64,000 bases of DNA from Thalassobacillus cyri (lineage in GTDB: Bacteria; Bacillota; Bacilli; Bacillales; Halobacillaceae): NCBI RefSeq assembly GCF_900107755.1, contig NZ_FNQR01000006.1:1-64000 (forward strand), read 5' to 3'. Within the stretch, counting starts at the first letter, position 1. Every line of letters starts with the position of its first letter. Below are positions 1 through 8,375 of the stretch, piece by piece. Both the position numbers and the translations under genes were made by a program. A model generated the notes under the pieces. That model worked only from the letters and a program-made list of their open reading frames with translations, was not told the origin of the DNA and made no database searches.

Positions 1-80
1 CCTAATTCACGGTAGCTTATGCGCTCTGTGTAATATCTTTTAACGGCTTGGTGTTTTTCTTCTCGAGTAAATCTTTTCAT
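1..80 (-). CDS. IS3-family transposase OrfA, N-terminal fragment (cut by window edge)
   Basis: On the minus strand an AGGAGGTG ribosome site sits just before an ATG whose complement is at 78-80. The reading frame runs off the left edge after 26 codons and starts MKRFTREEKHQAVKRYY, then TERISYREL. Basic residues with an FTREEK..AVKRY pattern are typical of the N-terminal helix-turn-helix of IS3/IS150-group OrfA, the DNA-binding half of the transposase. The family call is from recognition of this short stretch only. The rest of the element lies outside the window, so whether it is intact cannot be judged. Confidence 0.6.
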   Translation of the reverse strand, partial: MKRFTREEKHQAVKRYYTERISYREL

Positions 81-113
81 ACACGCACCTCCTATGTATT
101 AGAGAGGTGTCCA
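1..113 (-). mobile_element. End of an IS3-like insertion sequence
   Basis: Read on the minus strand, TGGACACCTC starts at 113 and leads into the ribosome site of the transposase fragment. A terminus beginning TG and lying about 30 bp before orfA fits the IS3 family. Immediately outside it (from 114) a chromosomal palindromic repeat copy is abruptly interrupted, which supports 113 as the element boundary. The other end and any target duplication are outside the window. Confidence 0.5.
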
Positions 114-195
114 ATGATAGGGGTGCGTTTCAAGCCCTGCGGGATCTCACCATGTACTATCCTCCCATTGGAGTCTCGCTATTTCCCGGACCTCC
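114..195 (-). repeat. Palindromic repeat copy A (half, truncated at the IS end)
   Basis: Reverse complement of this stretch matches the first half of copy D (27383-27500): a GGTCCGGGAAAT arm, then GCGAGACTCC, then GGTGAGATCCCGCAGGGCTT. The closing arm present in the other copies is missing, because the IS-like terminus at 113 abuts it. Short ORFs across 48-295 are products of this repeat and are not genes. Confidence 0.75.
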
Positions 196-369
196 TTGCG
201 TTGGTAAGGCACACGGAAACATCTTTATGCAGTCCTCCAACATAAGAAGAGCTACTCATAAAAACATAAAAACGTGCTTATTACGTGCATCATAGTTCCA
301 TATGATTTGTGGAAGGCATCTTCATCTATGGCAGGGGATCGTTTCTCTCATCCTTCGGATGGGGTGGTT

Positions 370-597
370 GGGAAACATCGAGACTCCCGTGGGAGAAGGA
401 GCTAGGCAAGACCCCGGAAGACGAAGTCTGAGGAGGCTTGCCAGTTCCCCCACAGGAAAGAAATGAATGCGTAATCGCCTTGGGAGATACGACACGCATA
501 AGCAGAACAGCAAAAGGGAAGGGTTCTTTCTTCCCGTTGATGGACTGCTTATGTCGCGAGTGTCTAGGCGATGAAGCTGGAAAGCGAGTAGTTTCCA
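370..597 (+). repeat. Palindromic repeat copy B with a nested hairpin element
   Basis: The outer arms are GGGAAAC at 370-376 and GTTTCC at 591-596. The core has GAGACTCCCGTGGGAG, then a GCTAGGCAAGACC segment, then GAGGAGGCTTGCCAG, as in copy C. Unlike the other copies, the closing arm is split by a second long hairpin (474-572). The tail downstream (about 640-717, GAAACTGAGTCTTC to TTTAACAGAGCC) is also shared with copies C and D, so the full unit is longer than the palindrome. Both-strand ORFs over 322-623 are shadows of this structure. Confidence 0.75.
474..572. repeat. Nested long hairpin inside repeat copy B
   Basis: There are three concentric inverted arms: ATCGCC (near 474-479) with GGCGAT (567-572); GACACGCATAAGCAG (491-505) with CTGCTTATGTCGCGAGTGTC (545-564); and GGGAA (516-520) with TTCCC (531-535). 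The segment has no counterpart in copies C, D or E, and GGAAAG occurs on both sides of it, as expected for insertion into an existing repeat. It looks like a separate small non-autonomous element or a structured RNA. Confidence 0.6.
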
Positions 598-924
598 AGC
601 CATCCCTGACACTATTTTGTTAAAGAAGCCCTTCTATCTTGAAACTGAGTCTTCTTCGGCCCTATAATTGAATAAGGCTCTTATGAAAAACAACCACAAT
701 GTTTAACAGAGCCCTTAATTTTAAACATGTCTTTCCTGTTGAAAATAGTGTGCTCTATTAGAGAAATGATTTTCTAATGAGACACTATCCCAGGAAGTCA
801 TTTTTTGATTAGGATTTCATCCAGAAACAGTATAAAGGATTCTTCTTTCGATTTCCCGATAAAATCGCTATAATAGGCAATAACTTACACTACACGCATA
901 GCATGGGGAAGGTTTGAAGATACC

Positions 925-2205
925 TTGAATATAAAAGAACTTATTTTTGAAACAGAAGATATTCATAGGGTTACCGAATTGATCAGCTCAAAATTGAATA
1001 AGCCTGTAATTATTGAAAATAAAAACTTTGAGCTTGTATCCTATAGCGCCTCTGTCGACCAGTTTGATCAAACGCAACAGAAGACTATTCTTTCTAAAAA
1101 ATGCCCGATTTTTATCATCGATCGTTTAAAAAAAGAGGGTATTGTCCAAAGTCTCCAGAAGCAGCCGACACCAATCCGGGTTCAGCCGATGGAAGAATTG
1201 GGTTTTTATCAAAGGATTGTCATTTCAGCTAAACATCTCGGCCACACGATGGGCTACGTGTGGGTGCAAGAGTCTGATACGCTTCTTAATGAAGAAGAGT
1301 TGAACTTTTTACAAGAAATCACCCCACATCTTGGCAAGTTGATTTATGATACTTATGCCAAAGTGAATGCGAAAGAGGGACGTCGAGAGGGATTATTATG
1401 GAAGGTGCTTCAGCATGAATACGGGAGTGAAAATCAATTCCGGCATGAAGCGGGTTTATTAAAGTTAACGTTACCTCAGAGATATTCCGTAATGGTCTTT
1501 TCGATCTCTGACCCACAGGATAAATTTCGATTAGACTATTTGGAAAAAGTGGTCGAGAGTTTTTATCTAAGGCGGAAAGTACAGCTTTTGAAATCCGATT
1601 ATCAAATGATACTGATTATACATGGAGAAGCGGAACAAGAATTTTCTTCCCGTGATTTAGCACGAAAGTTTATTGAAGAAGTGAAGGATGTTGCTGGTAC
1701 GGATGTTTTTTATCGATTTTTAATCGGGGTGGGAAAAGAATATACTTCTTTGATTCATATGAGAAAAAGCTTTCTCGAAGCGCTGGAAGTAATTGAAACA
1801 GCAAACTTCATTACCCCTCGGCCGGAATCGATGCCAAGGGAATTTTCTAAGTTAGGGGTATATCGTTACCTGGCGACTTTGTATGAAAAAAATAGTTCAG
1901 AAGATTATTTCAGTGAGGATTTGCTTCGGCTGATGAAAAAGGATATGGAACGCCAGACAGATTTACTGCGGACACTTGAAGTATATCTCGCCAACAATGG
2001 AAAAGGAAAGCAGACCGCAAGCGATTTATACATTCATCCCAATACTCTCAATTACCGGATTAAACAAATCCTGGAGATTACCAATATCGATTTTAATGAT
2101 TTTAATATGAAGAGTTATTTATACACCGAATTATTGCTGCTTAATAATGTACCTGCCTATCATGAACGTTATAAAGAAGCGGCGGAAAAAGGTGTTGATC
2201 TTTAA
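925..2205 (+). CDS. PucR/CdaR-family transcriptional regulator
   Basis: 426 residues. The N-terminal ~130 residues resemble a ligand-sensing module, the middle (about 170-300) a degenerate GGDEF-like CdaR region, and the C-terminus (about 345-410) is the PucR helix-turn-helix with the signature DLYIHPNTLNYRIKQI. Relatives such as B. subtilis PutR activate catabolic genes in response to small metabolites; no put or pur genes adjoin this one, so its effector is unknown. Start is a TTG at 925 with GGGGAAGG about 12 bases upstream; this is the first start compatible with the N-terminus. The exporter gene follows after ~80 bases on the same strand, so regulation of it is conceivable but unproven. 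Confidence 0.85.
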   Translation: MNIKELIFETEDIHRVTELISSKLNKPVIIENKNFELVSYSASVDQFDQTQQKTILSKKCPIFIIDRLKKEGIVQSLQKQPTPIRVQPMEELGFYQRIVISAKHLGHTMGYVWVQESDTLLNEEELNFLQEITPHLGKLIYDTYAKVNAKEGRREGLLWKVLQHEYGSENQFRHEAGLLKLTLPQRYSVMVFSISDPQDKFRLDYLEKVVESFYLRRKVQLLKSDYQMILIIHGEAEQEFSSRDLARKFIEEVKDVAGTDVFYRFLIGVGKEYTSLIHMRKSFLEALEVIETANFITPRPESMPREFSKLGVYRYLATLYEKNSSEDYFSEDLLRLMKKDMERQTDLLRTLEVYLANNGKGKQTASDLYIHPNTLNYRIKQILEITNIDFNDFNMKSYLYTELLLLNNVPAYHERYKEAAEKGVDL

Positions 2206-2284
2206 AATCGGTGTTTTCAGACAAGTATTGACATGATATCATGCATTAATGTTTCAGAACACCAAGGAAGAGGAGTCACCTATC

Positions 2285-3235
2285 GTGAAAATCGGATATC
2301 GCACGATAAAAACAGCAATAGGCACACCAATCGCTATATGGATTGCCCAGCTGATGAGTTTGGAAAACTTCGCATCTGCTGGTATCCTGACCATTTTATG
2401 TATTCAAGTGACCAGAAAACGATCTATTTTGTCTGCATGGCATCGTTTTGCCGCATGTATAGTGGCAATGATTTTTTCATTTTTATTTTTCGAAACCCTC
2501 GGATATAACCCAATCTCGATCGGACTCATGCTATTCTTATTTATTCCGACTACCGTGAAGCTGAAGATTTCTCCAGGGATTGTAACTAGCTCCGTCATTA
2601 TTCTTCACTTATATGGTTCAAAGGGGATTGACGCAGGAGTCGTAACGAACGAGTTATTGTTGATTATCGTAGGGATTGGGACAGCTTTGTTATTGAATCT
2701 TTATATGCCAAGTATGGATAAAAAATTGTATGACTACCAGGAAAAGATTGAACATAACTTCACTGTCATTTTAAAAGAACTTGCCACTTATTTGCGTGAA
2801 GGTGATAATGACTGGTCAGGGACGGAATTGGCCGAGACGGCTGACCTGCTGGAAGAGTCCAAAACGATGGCGTTCCGTGATGTAGAGAACCACTTGCTTC
2901 GTTCCCATAATCAACATTATCATTACTTTAATATGCGCCTGAAACAGTTCGAGCTGCTTGAAAGGATGCTGCCGCTGGTCAGCCGTATTTCCGGGCCTTA
3001 TAAACATGCAGTTAAAATCGCTGAATTCTTTGAGGAACTGGCAGATGCCGTACACCCTGGAAATACTGCTGTCATTTACTTGCGACAGATTCAGGCATTG
3101 AGAAAAGAATTCCGGGAAGACAATTTACCGGAATCACGTGAAGAATTTGAAGTAAGAGCCAGCTTATTCAATTTGTTGAATGAAATCGAACAGTATTTAA
3201 TCATTAAACGTTCCTTTAAAAAAAGTGATGTATAG
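2285..3235 (+). CDS. Aromatic acid exporter family membrane protein (YqjA-like)
   Basis: 316 residues from a GTG at 2285, chosen because AGGAG lies 9 bases upstream (2271-2275); an ATG at 2249 lacks such a site. The first ~150 residues form about four to five membrane segments, opening with KIGYRTIKTAIGTPIAIW, typical of the ArAE_1 family. The C-terminal ~150 residues are a soluble helical domain carrying QKIEHNFTVILKEL and a long leucine-rich helix pair. B. subtilis YqjA stands in the same genomic position. The transported substrate is not established; export of aromatic or carboxylic acids is inferred from family. Confidence 0.85.
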   Translation: MKIGYRTIKTAIGTPIAIWIAQLMSLENFASAGILTILCIQVTRKRSILSAWHRFAACIVAMIFSFLFFETLGYNPISIGLMLFLFIPTTVKLKISPGIVTSSVIILHLYGSKGIDAGVVTNELLLIIVGIGTALLLNLYMPSMDKKLYDYQEKIEHNFTVILKELATYLREGDNDWSGTELAETADLLEESKTMAFRDVENHLLRSHNQHYHYFNMRLKQFELLERMLPLVSRISGPYKHAVKIAEFFEELADAVHPGNTAVIYLRQIQALRKEFREDNLPESREEFEVRASLFNLLNEIEQYLIIKRSFKKSDV

Positions 3236-3280
3236 AAGGTTGAGCAGAGAGGGGAAGCTAAACAAAAAGGAGCAATCAAA

Positions 3281-3793
3281 ATGAAATTTTTTCTATTGTT
3301 TCTTACCTTATCTGTTTCTCCCCCTTATACTCCGGAAATAGCCGATCCCTTTGTGATTGTAAACAAAGCGACTAATCAGCTTGCATTTTTTGATGAGGGA
3401 GAGCTGGAGGAAGTTTATCCTGTGGCAACCGGAGCAACGGATGAACTTACACCAACCGGTTTATTTACTATAACTGTAAAAGCGAAAGATCCCTATTACC
3501 GGAAAAAGAATATACCAGGCGGAGATCCGAAAAATCCATTAGGTTCCAGATGGATCGGGTTTGATGCTAAAGGTACAGATGGCCGTATCTATGGGATACA
3601 TGGTACCAATCAGCCTTCCTCGATAGGAAAAGATGTCTCCCAAGGATGTATCCGTTCCTATAATAATCAAGTGGCAGAGCTGTATGAACGGGTTCCGATC
3701 GGGGCAAAAATATTGATTGTGGAGGATAACCAAGACTTTTTAAGTGTATATGAGAAGTATGTAAAGAAGAACATCAAGCATCGATTGCAATAG
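3281..3793 (+). CDS. L,D-transpeptidase, YkuD domain
   Basis: 170 residues with an N-terminal secretion signal (about 1-20: KFFLLFLTLSVSPPYT). The YkuD catalytic motif is complete: HGTNQPSSIGKDVSQGCIR, with the conserved His and the nucleophilic Cys in SQGCIR. Such enzymes form 3-3 meso-diaminopimelate cross-links in peptidoglycan or attach proteins to it, outside the membrane. It lacks a LysM domain, so it is a catalytic-only form. AAGGAG lies before the ATG, and a strong terminator follows the stop codon. It is transcribed alone or at the end of the exporter transcript (45-base gap). Confidence 0.9.
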   Translation: MKFFLLFLTLSVSPPYTPEIADPFVIVNKATNQLAFFDEGELEEVYPVATGATDELTPTGLFTITVKAKDPYYRKKNIPGGDPKNPLGSRWIGFDAKGTDGRIYGIHGTNQPSSIGKDVSQGCIRSYNNQVAELYERVPIGAKILIVEDNQDFLSVYEKYVKKNIKHRLQ

Positions 3794-3794
3794 A

Positions 3795-3837
3795 AAAAGC
3801 GGAGCTGCCTCATTTTGGCAAAGCTCCGCTTTTGTTT
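3795..3837 (+). terminator. Rho-independent terminator after L,D-transpeptidase
   Basis: Perfect 12-bp stem AAAAGCGGAGCT / AGCTCCGCTTTT (3795-3806 with 3822-3833) followed by GTTTT. It lies directly after the stop at 3793 and may also serve the minus-strand small gene ending at 3881. Confidence 0.85.
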
Positions 3838-3880
3838 TAGCGCTTTCGTTATAGGGATAAGTTTTTTGCTTAGACCTTTC

Positions 3881-3991
3881 TTATAGAAACATGCCTGCTC
3901 CGGCTAATAGAGATGAAAGTACCATGGATAAAATCATGATGTAAATGATAATTTTCATGCGTCGTTCACGCTTTGATTGCTTTCGTGCCAA
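3881..3991 (-). CDS. Prli42-like stressosome-associated small membrane protein
   Basis: A 36-residue minus-strand ORF: basic N-terminus MARKQSKRERRMK, then one membrane helix IIIYIMILSMVLSSLLAGAG and the ending MFL. It starts with TTG at 3991, preceded by a very strong AAAGGAGGT six to seven bases upstream. The basic N-terminus, the IYIM.. helix and the SSLLAGxGM(W/F)L ending match Prli42, the ~31-residue peptide first described in Listeria that anchors the stressosome to the membrane. The match is by recognition of pattern. The gene is too short for ordinary ORF calling. No stressosome genes lie nearby. Confidence 0.8.
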   Translation of the reverse strand: MARKQSKRERRMKIIIYIMILSMVLSSLLAGAGMFL

Positions 3992-4230
3992 GGTTGTTAC
4001 CTCCTTTATGCGTCCTGAGGATGTCCGGAAGAATTCGGACATGCGTTAACTGTATTTTACATGTAAATGATAAATTGGACAAGAGCGGGAAAGTATTTCA
4101 AAATAGAATTATGAATCCTTGCAAAAATTTGAAAAATTATGGAGCACTTTTTGGTTTTTTGCTGAAAAATTGTTTAATTATTTGATAAGCTAGTATGGAA
4201 GATAGTAGTTAGGGAGAAGGAGGTCATTTA

Positions 4231-5892
4231 ATGAGTGATCAATCAAAATACCATCAACAAAAGCAGCAGTGGGAAACGGACGTAGAGAAAACGTCCAAGC
4301 GGTTTCCGGAACGAAAAGATGATTTTGTCACAAGTTCAGAAATATCTATAGATCGTCTGTATACACCGGAGGAGGCTTCTTCTGGAACTTACGAAGACAA
4401 ATTAGGGTTCCCTGGTCAATATCCGTATACTCGCGGCATACAACCTACCATGTATCGAAGCAGGTACTGGACAATGCGGCAGTATGCAGGGTTCGGCTCT
4501 GCTGAAGAAACCAATAAACGATTCAGATATTTATTAGAACAAGGGCAGACGGGGTTATCCGTCGCATTCGATCTTCCTACTCAAATCGGATATGATTCCG
4601 ATGATCCGATGGCGGAAGGGGAAGTCGGAAAAGTCGGAGTAGCCATCGACAGTTTGAAAGACATGGAACAGCTGTTTGATCAGATTCCCCTGGATAAAGT
4701 CAGTACATCTATGACCATCAATGCACCTGCTTCTATTTTGCTTTGTATGTACATAGCTGTGGGAGAAAAGCAAGGCGTACCGATGGAGAAGCTCACAGGG
4801 ACGATTCAGAACGATATCCTCAAAGAGTATATTGCGAGAGGGACATATATTTACCCGCCAAAACCATCGATGCGTTTGATTACCAATATTTTCGGATATT
4901 GCCAGACGAACGTGCCGAAATTCAATACCATCAGTATTTCTGGTTATCATATAAGGGAAGCTGGTTCTACAGCAGTCCAGGAAGTCGCATTTACGATTGC
5001 CAATGGTATGGCGTATGTTGATGCCGCTATCGAGTCCGGACTTGAAGTGGACCAGTTTGCGCCAAGACTCGCTTTCTTCTTCAATGCCCATAACCAATTT
5101 TTCGAAGAAGTGGCGAAATTCAGAGCAGCACGGCGCATCTGGGCAAAAATCATGAAAGAACATTATCAAGCAGAAAATCCAAAGAGCTGGAAGCTGCGTT
5201 TCCATACCCAGACTGGTGGTTCAACCCTCACTGCCCAGCAGCCGGATAACAATATAGTACGTGTTACCTTGCAAGCGCTTGCAGCTGTCATGGGAGGAAC
5301 TCAGAGTCTACATACCAATTCTCGTGATGAAGCATTAGCTCTCCCAACAGAAGATTCAGCTCGTATAGCGCTAAGAACCCAACAGATCATTGCTAATGAA
5401 AGCGGTGTCGCTGATACGATTGACCCGCTGGGAGGCTCCTATTATGTGGAATCATTGACCGATAAGATCGAGGAAGAAGTCAATGACTACCTGGAACGAA
5501 TCGAGAAATTAGGAGGAGCAGTCCAAGCCGTGGAAGATGGCTATATGCAGCGGGAAATACACCAATCTGCATATGAAGCCCAAAAACGGATAGAATCAGG
5601 CGAAGAAATCATCGTGGGTATGAATGAATTCCGAATCGAGGAAGAAATTAATCCTGATTTGCTCCGGGTAGATGAAGCTCTGGAAGCGCAACAAATCGAA
5701 CAGACTAAAAATATTAGAGAATCAAGGAACCAGCAGCTGGTAGATAACTGCTTGGATAACCTGAAAGAAGCAGCCAGGCAGGAGAAGGAAAATTTGATGC
5801 CGTATATTCTAGAAGCTGTCAAAGCTTATGCCACCGTTGGAGAAATTGCCAACGTACTAAGAGAAGAATTCGGTGAGTATACGGGGATGTAA
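4231..5892 (+). CDS. Methylmalonyl-CoA mutase large (catalytic) subunit
   Basis: 553 residues, an acyl-CoA mutase TIM-barrel domain without its own B12-binding domain. It converts (R)-methylmalonyl-CoA to succinyl-CoA using adenosylcobalamin held by the separate downstream polypeptide. Substrate markers can be read: Tyr75 in PTMYRSRYW and Arg203, ten residues after Gln193 of TIQND, correspond to Tyr89 and Arg207 of the Propionibacterium enzyme. Isobutyryl-CoA mutases carry Phe and Gln there, so methylmalonyl-CoA is the likely substrate. [14 protein letters not shown] is also present. AAGGAGG precedes the ATG. The next gene starts 16 bases on. No MeaB/ArgK chaperone GTPase is in the cluster. 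Confidence 0.92.
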   Translation: MSDQSKYHQQKQQWETDVEKTSKRFPERKDDFVTSSEISIDRLYTPEEASSGTYEDKLGFPGQYPYTRGIQPTMYRSRYWTMRQYAGFGSAEETNKRFRYLLEQGQTGLSVAFDLPTQIGYDSDDPMAEGEVGKVGVAIDSLKDMEQLFDQIPLDKVSTSMTINAPASILLCMYIAVGEKQGVPMEKLTGTIQNDILKEYIARGTYIYPPKPSMRLITNIFGYCQTNVPKFNTISISGYHIREAGSTAVQEVAFTIANGMAYVDAAIESGLEVDQFAPRLAFFFNAHNQFFEEVAKFRAARRIWAKIMKEHYQAENPKSWKLRFHTQTGGSTLTAQQPDNNIVRVTLQALAAVMGGTQSLHTNSRDEALALPTEDSARIALRTQQIIANESGVADTIDPLGGSYYVESLTDKIEEEVNDYLERIEKLGGAVQAVEDGYMQREIHQSAYEAQKRIESGEEIIVGMNEFRIEEEINPDLLRVDEALEAQQIEQTKNIRESRNQQLVDNCLDNLKEAARQEKENLMPYILEAVKAYATVGEIANVLREEFGEYTGM

Positions 5893-5908
5893 AAGGGGGA
5901 GTACTGAC

Positions 5909-6730
5909 ATGAAAAAACAAATACGTGCACTAATTGCTAAACCAGGGTTAGACGGTCACGATCGTGGTGCATTGATCATTGCTCAGGCATTGAGAGACCA
6001 GGGAATGGAGGTAATCTATACTGGATTAAGGCAATCGCCGGTTCAGATTGCCCAGGCAGCCATTCAGGAAGATGTCGACGTCGTCGGTTTATCTTCCTTA
6101 TCAGGGGCGCATAAATCATTGTTTCCAAAGGTTGTGCAAGCATTGAAGGATAAAGGTGCGGAAGATATACCTGTCATTGGAGGCGGAGTCATTCCTGCTG
6201 AGGATATACCTTATTTAGAGGACCAGGGAGTAGCTAAGATATTTACTAGTGGTACGCCGACAGAAGAAATCGCTAAATATATCGAAAAAATGGTCGATCC
6301 GGAGTCGAGCCTGGTTGCTGCACCGAAAAAAATCGCTCACATAGGAATTGCAGTCAAGCAATTAGAAGCGGCACTTCCGTTTTACCAGGATGTGCTTGGA
6401 TTGAAACTTGAAAATGTAGAAGAGGTAACCTCAGAACAGGTTCGGGTTGCTTTTCTTAAGATTGGCGAAACAAGACTTGAGCTGCTCGAACCGTTAAGCG
6501 AGGATTCTCCGATACATCAGCATATTGAAAAGCGGGGAGAAGGAATCCATCATCTGGCATTGGAAGTCGATGATATTTCCGAACGCTTAAATCAATATAA
6601 GGAGAGCGGTGTAGCATTGATACATGATACCCCGAAAACAGGTGCGCATGATAGCCAAATTGCGTTCCTTCACCCGAAAGCCGGACACGGCGTCTTATAT
6701 GAGTTATGTCAGCACAGCGAAAAGGAGTGA
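5909..6730 (+). CDS. Fused cobalamin-binding domain and methylmalonyl-CoA epimerase
   Basis: 273 residues from ATG 5909 (AAGGGGG at 5893-5899). Residues about 1-132 are a complete B12-binding domain: DGHDRG carries the cobalt-ligating His motif, then LSSLSGAH and IGGGVIP. Residues about 140-270 are a vicinal-oxygen-chelate methylmalonyl-CoA epimerase, opening [18 protein letters not shown], with [12 protein letters not shown] and ending GHGVLYELC. One protein therefore supplies the mutase small subunit and the enzyme making its substrate epimer. Usually these are separate genes. The reading frame is open throughout, with no internal stop; an internal start for free epimerase cannot be excluded. 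It lies between mutase and carboxylase genes. Confidence 0.88.
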   Translation: MKKQIRALIAKPGLDGHDRGALIIAQALRDQGMEVIYTGLRQSPVQIAQAAIQEDVDVVGLSSLSGAHKSLFPKVVQALKDKGAEDIPVIGGGVIPAEDIPYLEDQGVAKIFTSGTPTEEIAKYIEKMVDPESSLVAAPKKIAHIGIAVKQLEAALPFYQDVLGLKLENVEEVTSEQVRVAFLKIGETRLELLEPLSEDSPIHQHIEKRGEGIHHLALEVDDISERLNQYKESGVALIHDTPKTGAHDSQIAFLHPKAGHGVLYELCQHSEKE

Positions 6731-6737
6731 AGCATCG

Positions 6738-8285
6738 ATGGATATTTATGATAAAATCAGTGAACTTTATGATAAACGCAGACAGACAGAACTTGGGGGC
6801 GGGGATGAACGGATAGAAAAACAGCATGCGAAAGGGAAAATGACAGCACGAGAGCGTATCGATTATATGCTTGATGAAGGTACTTTCATTGAATTGAATC
6901 CATTCATGGAGCATCGCGGTGACAGCTTTGGGATGAATGGCCAGCCTGCACCTGGAGAAGGAGTGGTGACCGGCTTTGGTAAGATTGATGGAAGGGACGT
7001 TTATTTGTTCGCCCAGGACTTTACCGTCTTTGGGGGAGCACTTGGTGAAATGCACGCCAAAAAGATTGCTGCAGTTATGGATTTGGCAGTGAAAAATGGT
7101 ACGCCTTTCATAGGCTTGAACGATTCCGGTGGAGCTCGTATCCAGGAGGGGGTTTCTTCCTTGGATGGTTACGGACATGTTTTTTATAGAAACTCCATAT
7201 ATTCTGGTGTCATACCACAGATTTCTGTCATTATGGGACCATGTGCTGGCGGTGCTGTCTATTCTCCAGCTATTACTGACTTTGTCATTATGGTAGAAGA
7301 AACATCTCAAATGTTCATTACAGGACCAAAGGTGATTGAAACCGTTACCGGAGAGCAAATATCTTCAGAAGACCTTGGGGGAGCGTATGTCCATAACTCA
7401 AAAAGTGGTAATGCGCATTTAAAAACGCATGACGAAGAAACAGCACTCGATGCTGTACGTCAGCTGGTCAGCTACCTGCCTTCCAATAATGAACAAAAGC
7501 CACCTGTACTGGAATTAGAGGAAAAAGACGATTACCGTCCGGATATCACCGATAAAATACCATTCGACCCGATCCGTCCCTATGATGTCCGTGTAGTGAT
7601 TGATGAAGTTGTTGACCCTGACTCTTTCTTTGAGATACATAAAGATTTTGCCAAAAATATCGTGGTCGGTTTCGCCAGATTGAAAGGACAGACTGTAGGC
7701 CTCGTGTGTAATCAGCCGAAGTATATGGCTGGAGGGCTCGATATCGATTCCAGTGACAAAGCAGCACGATTCATCCGTTTCTGTGACTCATTCAATATTC
7801 CACTGATAACTTTCGAAGATGTAACCGGATTCTTCCCGGGAATCAAACAGGAGCATGGCGGCATCATACGACACGGAGCGAAGATTTTATACGCCTATTC
7901 AGAAGCGACTGTACCTAAACTTACGGTGATTACACGGAAAGCATACGGTGGTGCTTATGTCGCTTTGAACAGTAAGTCGATCGGTGCGGATTTAGTGTAT
8001 GCATGGCCAAACGCGGAAATTGCGGTTATGGGACCTGAAGGTGCAGCGAATATCATCTTTGCGAAAGAAATTAAGGAAAGTGAAAATCCGGAAGAAACAA
8101 GACAGAAAAAGATCAGTGAATACCGGGAGCGTTTCGCCAACCCTTATGTCGCTGCATCGCTTGGTATGGTCGATGATGTGATCGATCCTCGTGAAACCCG
8201 TACTACCTTGATCCAGGCGCTTGATATGCTCAAAAATAAAAAGGAAGAACGGCCGAAGAAGAAACACGGCAATATTCCACTGTAA
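6738..8285 (+). CDS. Propionyl-CoA (acyl-CoA) carboxylase beta subunit
   Basis: 515 residues, carboxyltransferase of the PccB/YqjD type, transferring CO2 from carboxybiotin to propionyl-CoA to make methylmalonyl-CoA. Typical features are GGGDERIEKQHAKGKMTARER near the N-terminus, GGARIQEGV, the GPCAGGAVYSPA oxyanion region and GAKILYAYSEATVPKL in the C-terminal half. Start ATG 6738 follows AAAGGAG at 6721-6727, seven bases after the previous stop. The biotin-carboxylase alpha subunit is not in the window, so it must be encoded elsewhere. With the two preceding genes it completes propionyl-CoA to succinyl-CoA conversion. Confidence 0.92.
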   Translation: MDIYDKISELYDKRRQTELGGGDERIEKQHAKGKMTARERIDYMLDEGTFIELNPFMEHRGDSFGMNGQPAPGEGVVTGFGKIDGRDVYLFAQDFTVFGGALGEMHAKKIAAVMDLAVKNGTPFIGLNDSGGARIQEGVSSLDGYGHVFYRNSIYSGVIPQISVIMGPCAGGAVYSPAITDFVIMVEETSQMFITGPKVIETVTGEQISSEDLGGAYVHNSKSGNAHLKTHDEETALDAVRQLVSYLPSNNEQKPPVLELEEKDDYRPDITDKIPFDPIRPYDVRVVIDEVVDPDSFFEIHKDFAKNIVVGFARLKGQTVGLVCNQPKYMAGGLDIDSSDKAARFIRFCDSFNIPLITFEDVTGFFPGIKQEHGGIIRHGAKILYAYSEATVPKLTVITRKAYGGAYVALNSKSIGADLVYAWPNAEIAVMGPEGAANIIFAKEIKESENPEETRQKKISEYRERFANPYVAASLGMVDDVIDPRETRTTLIQALDMLKNKKEERPKKKHGNIPL

Positions 8286-8293
8286 AGGTATGG

Positions 8294-8332
8294 CAGCCTG
8301 AAACTGCTTCCGTTGACAGTTTCAGGCTGTTT
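8294..8332 (+). terminator. Terminator-like hairpin ending the methylmalonyl operon
   Basis: Perfect 13-bp stem CAGCCTGAAACTG (8294-8306) with CAGTTTCAGGCTG (8317-8329), with only a short T run. A TTGACA at 8313-8318 inside it, 17 bases before TAACGT (8336-8341), could be the promoter of the next gene. Confidence 0.65.
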
Positions 8333-8375
8333 CGCTAACGTACTAATTGGAGCGTACATAAAGGAGGACATACGA

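Noticed and set aside
48-623. Several ORFs of 60-96 codons on both strands
   Set aside because: They fall in the palindromic repeats and IS end; arms of an inverted repeat readily give open frames on both strands.
4555-5205. 216-residue minus-strand ORF opposite the mutase gene
   Set aside because: Mirror of a strongly supported coding frame; no ribosome site or recognisable family.
6456-7358. 300-residue minus-strand ORF opposite epimerase and carboxylase genes
   Set aside because: Lies wholly antisense to two well-identified genes in one operon and has Cys/His/Phe-rich composition typical of shadow frames.
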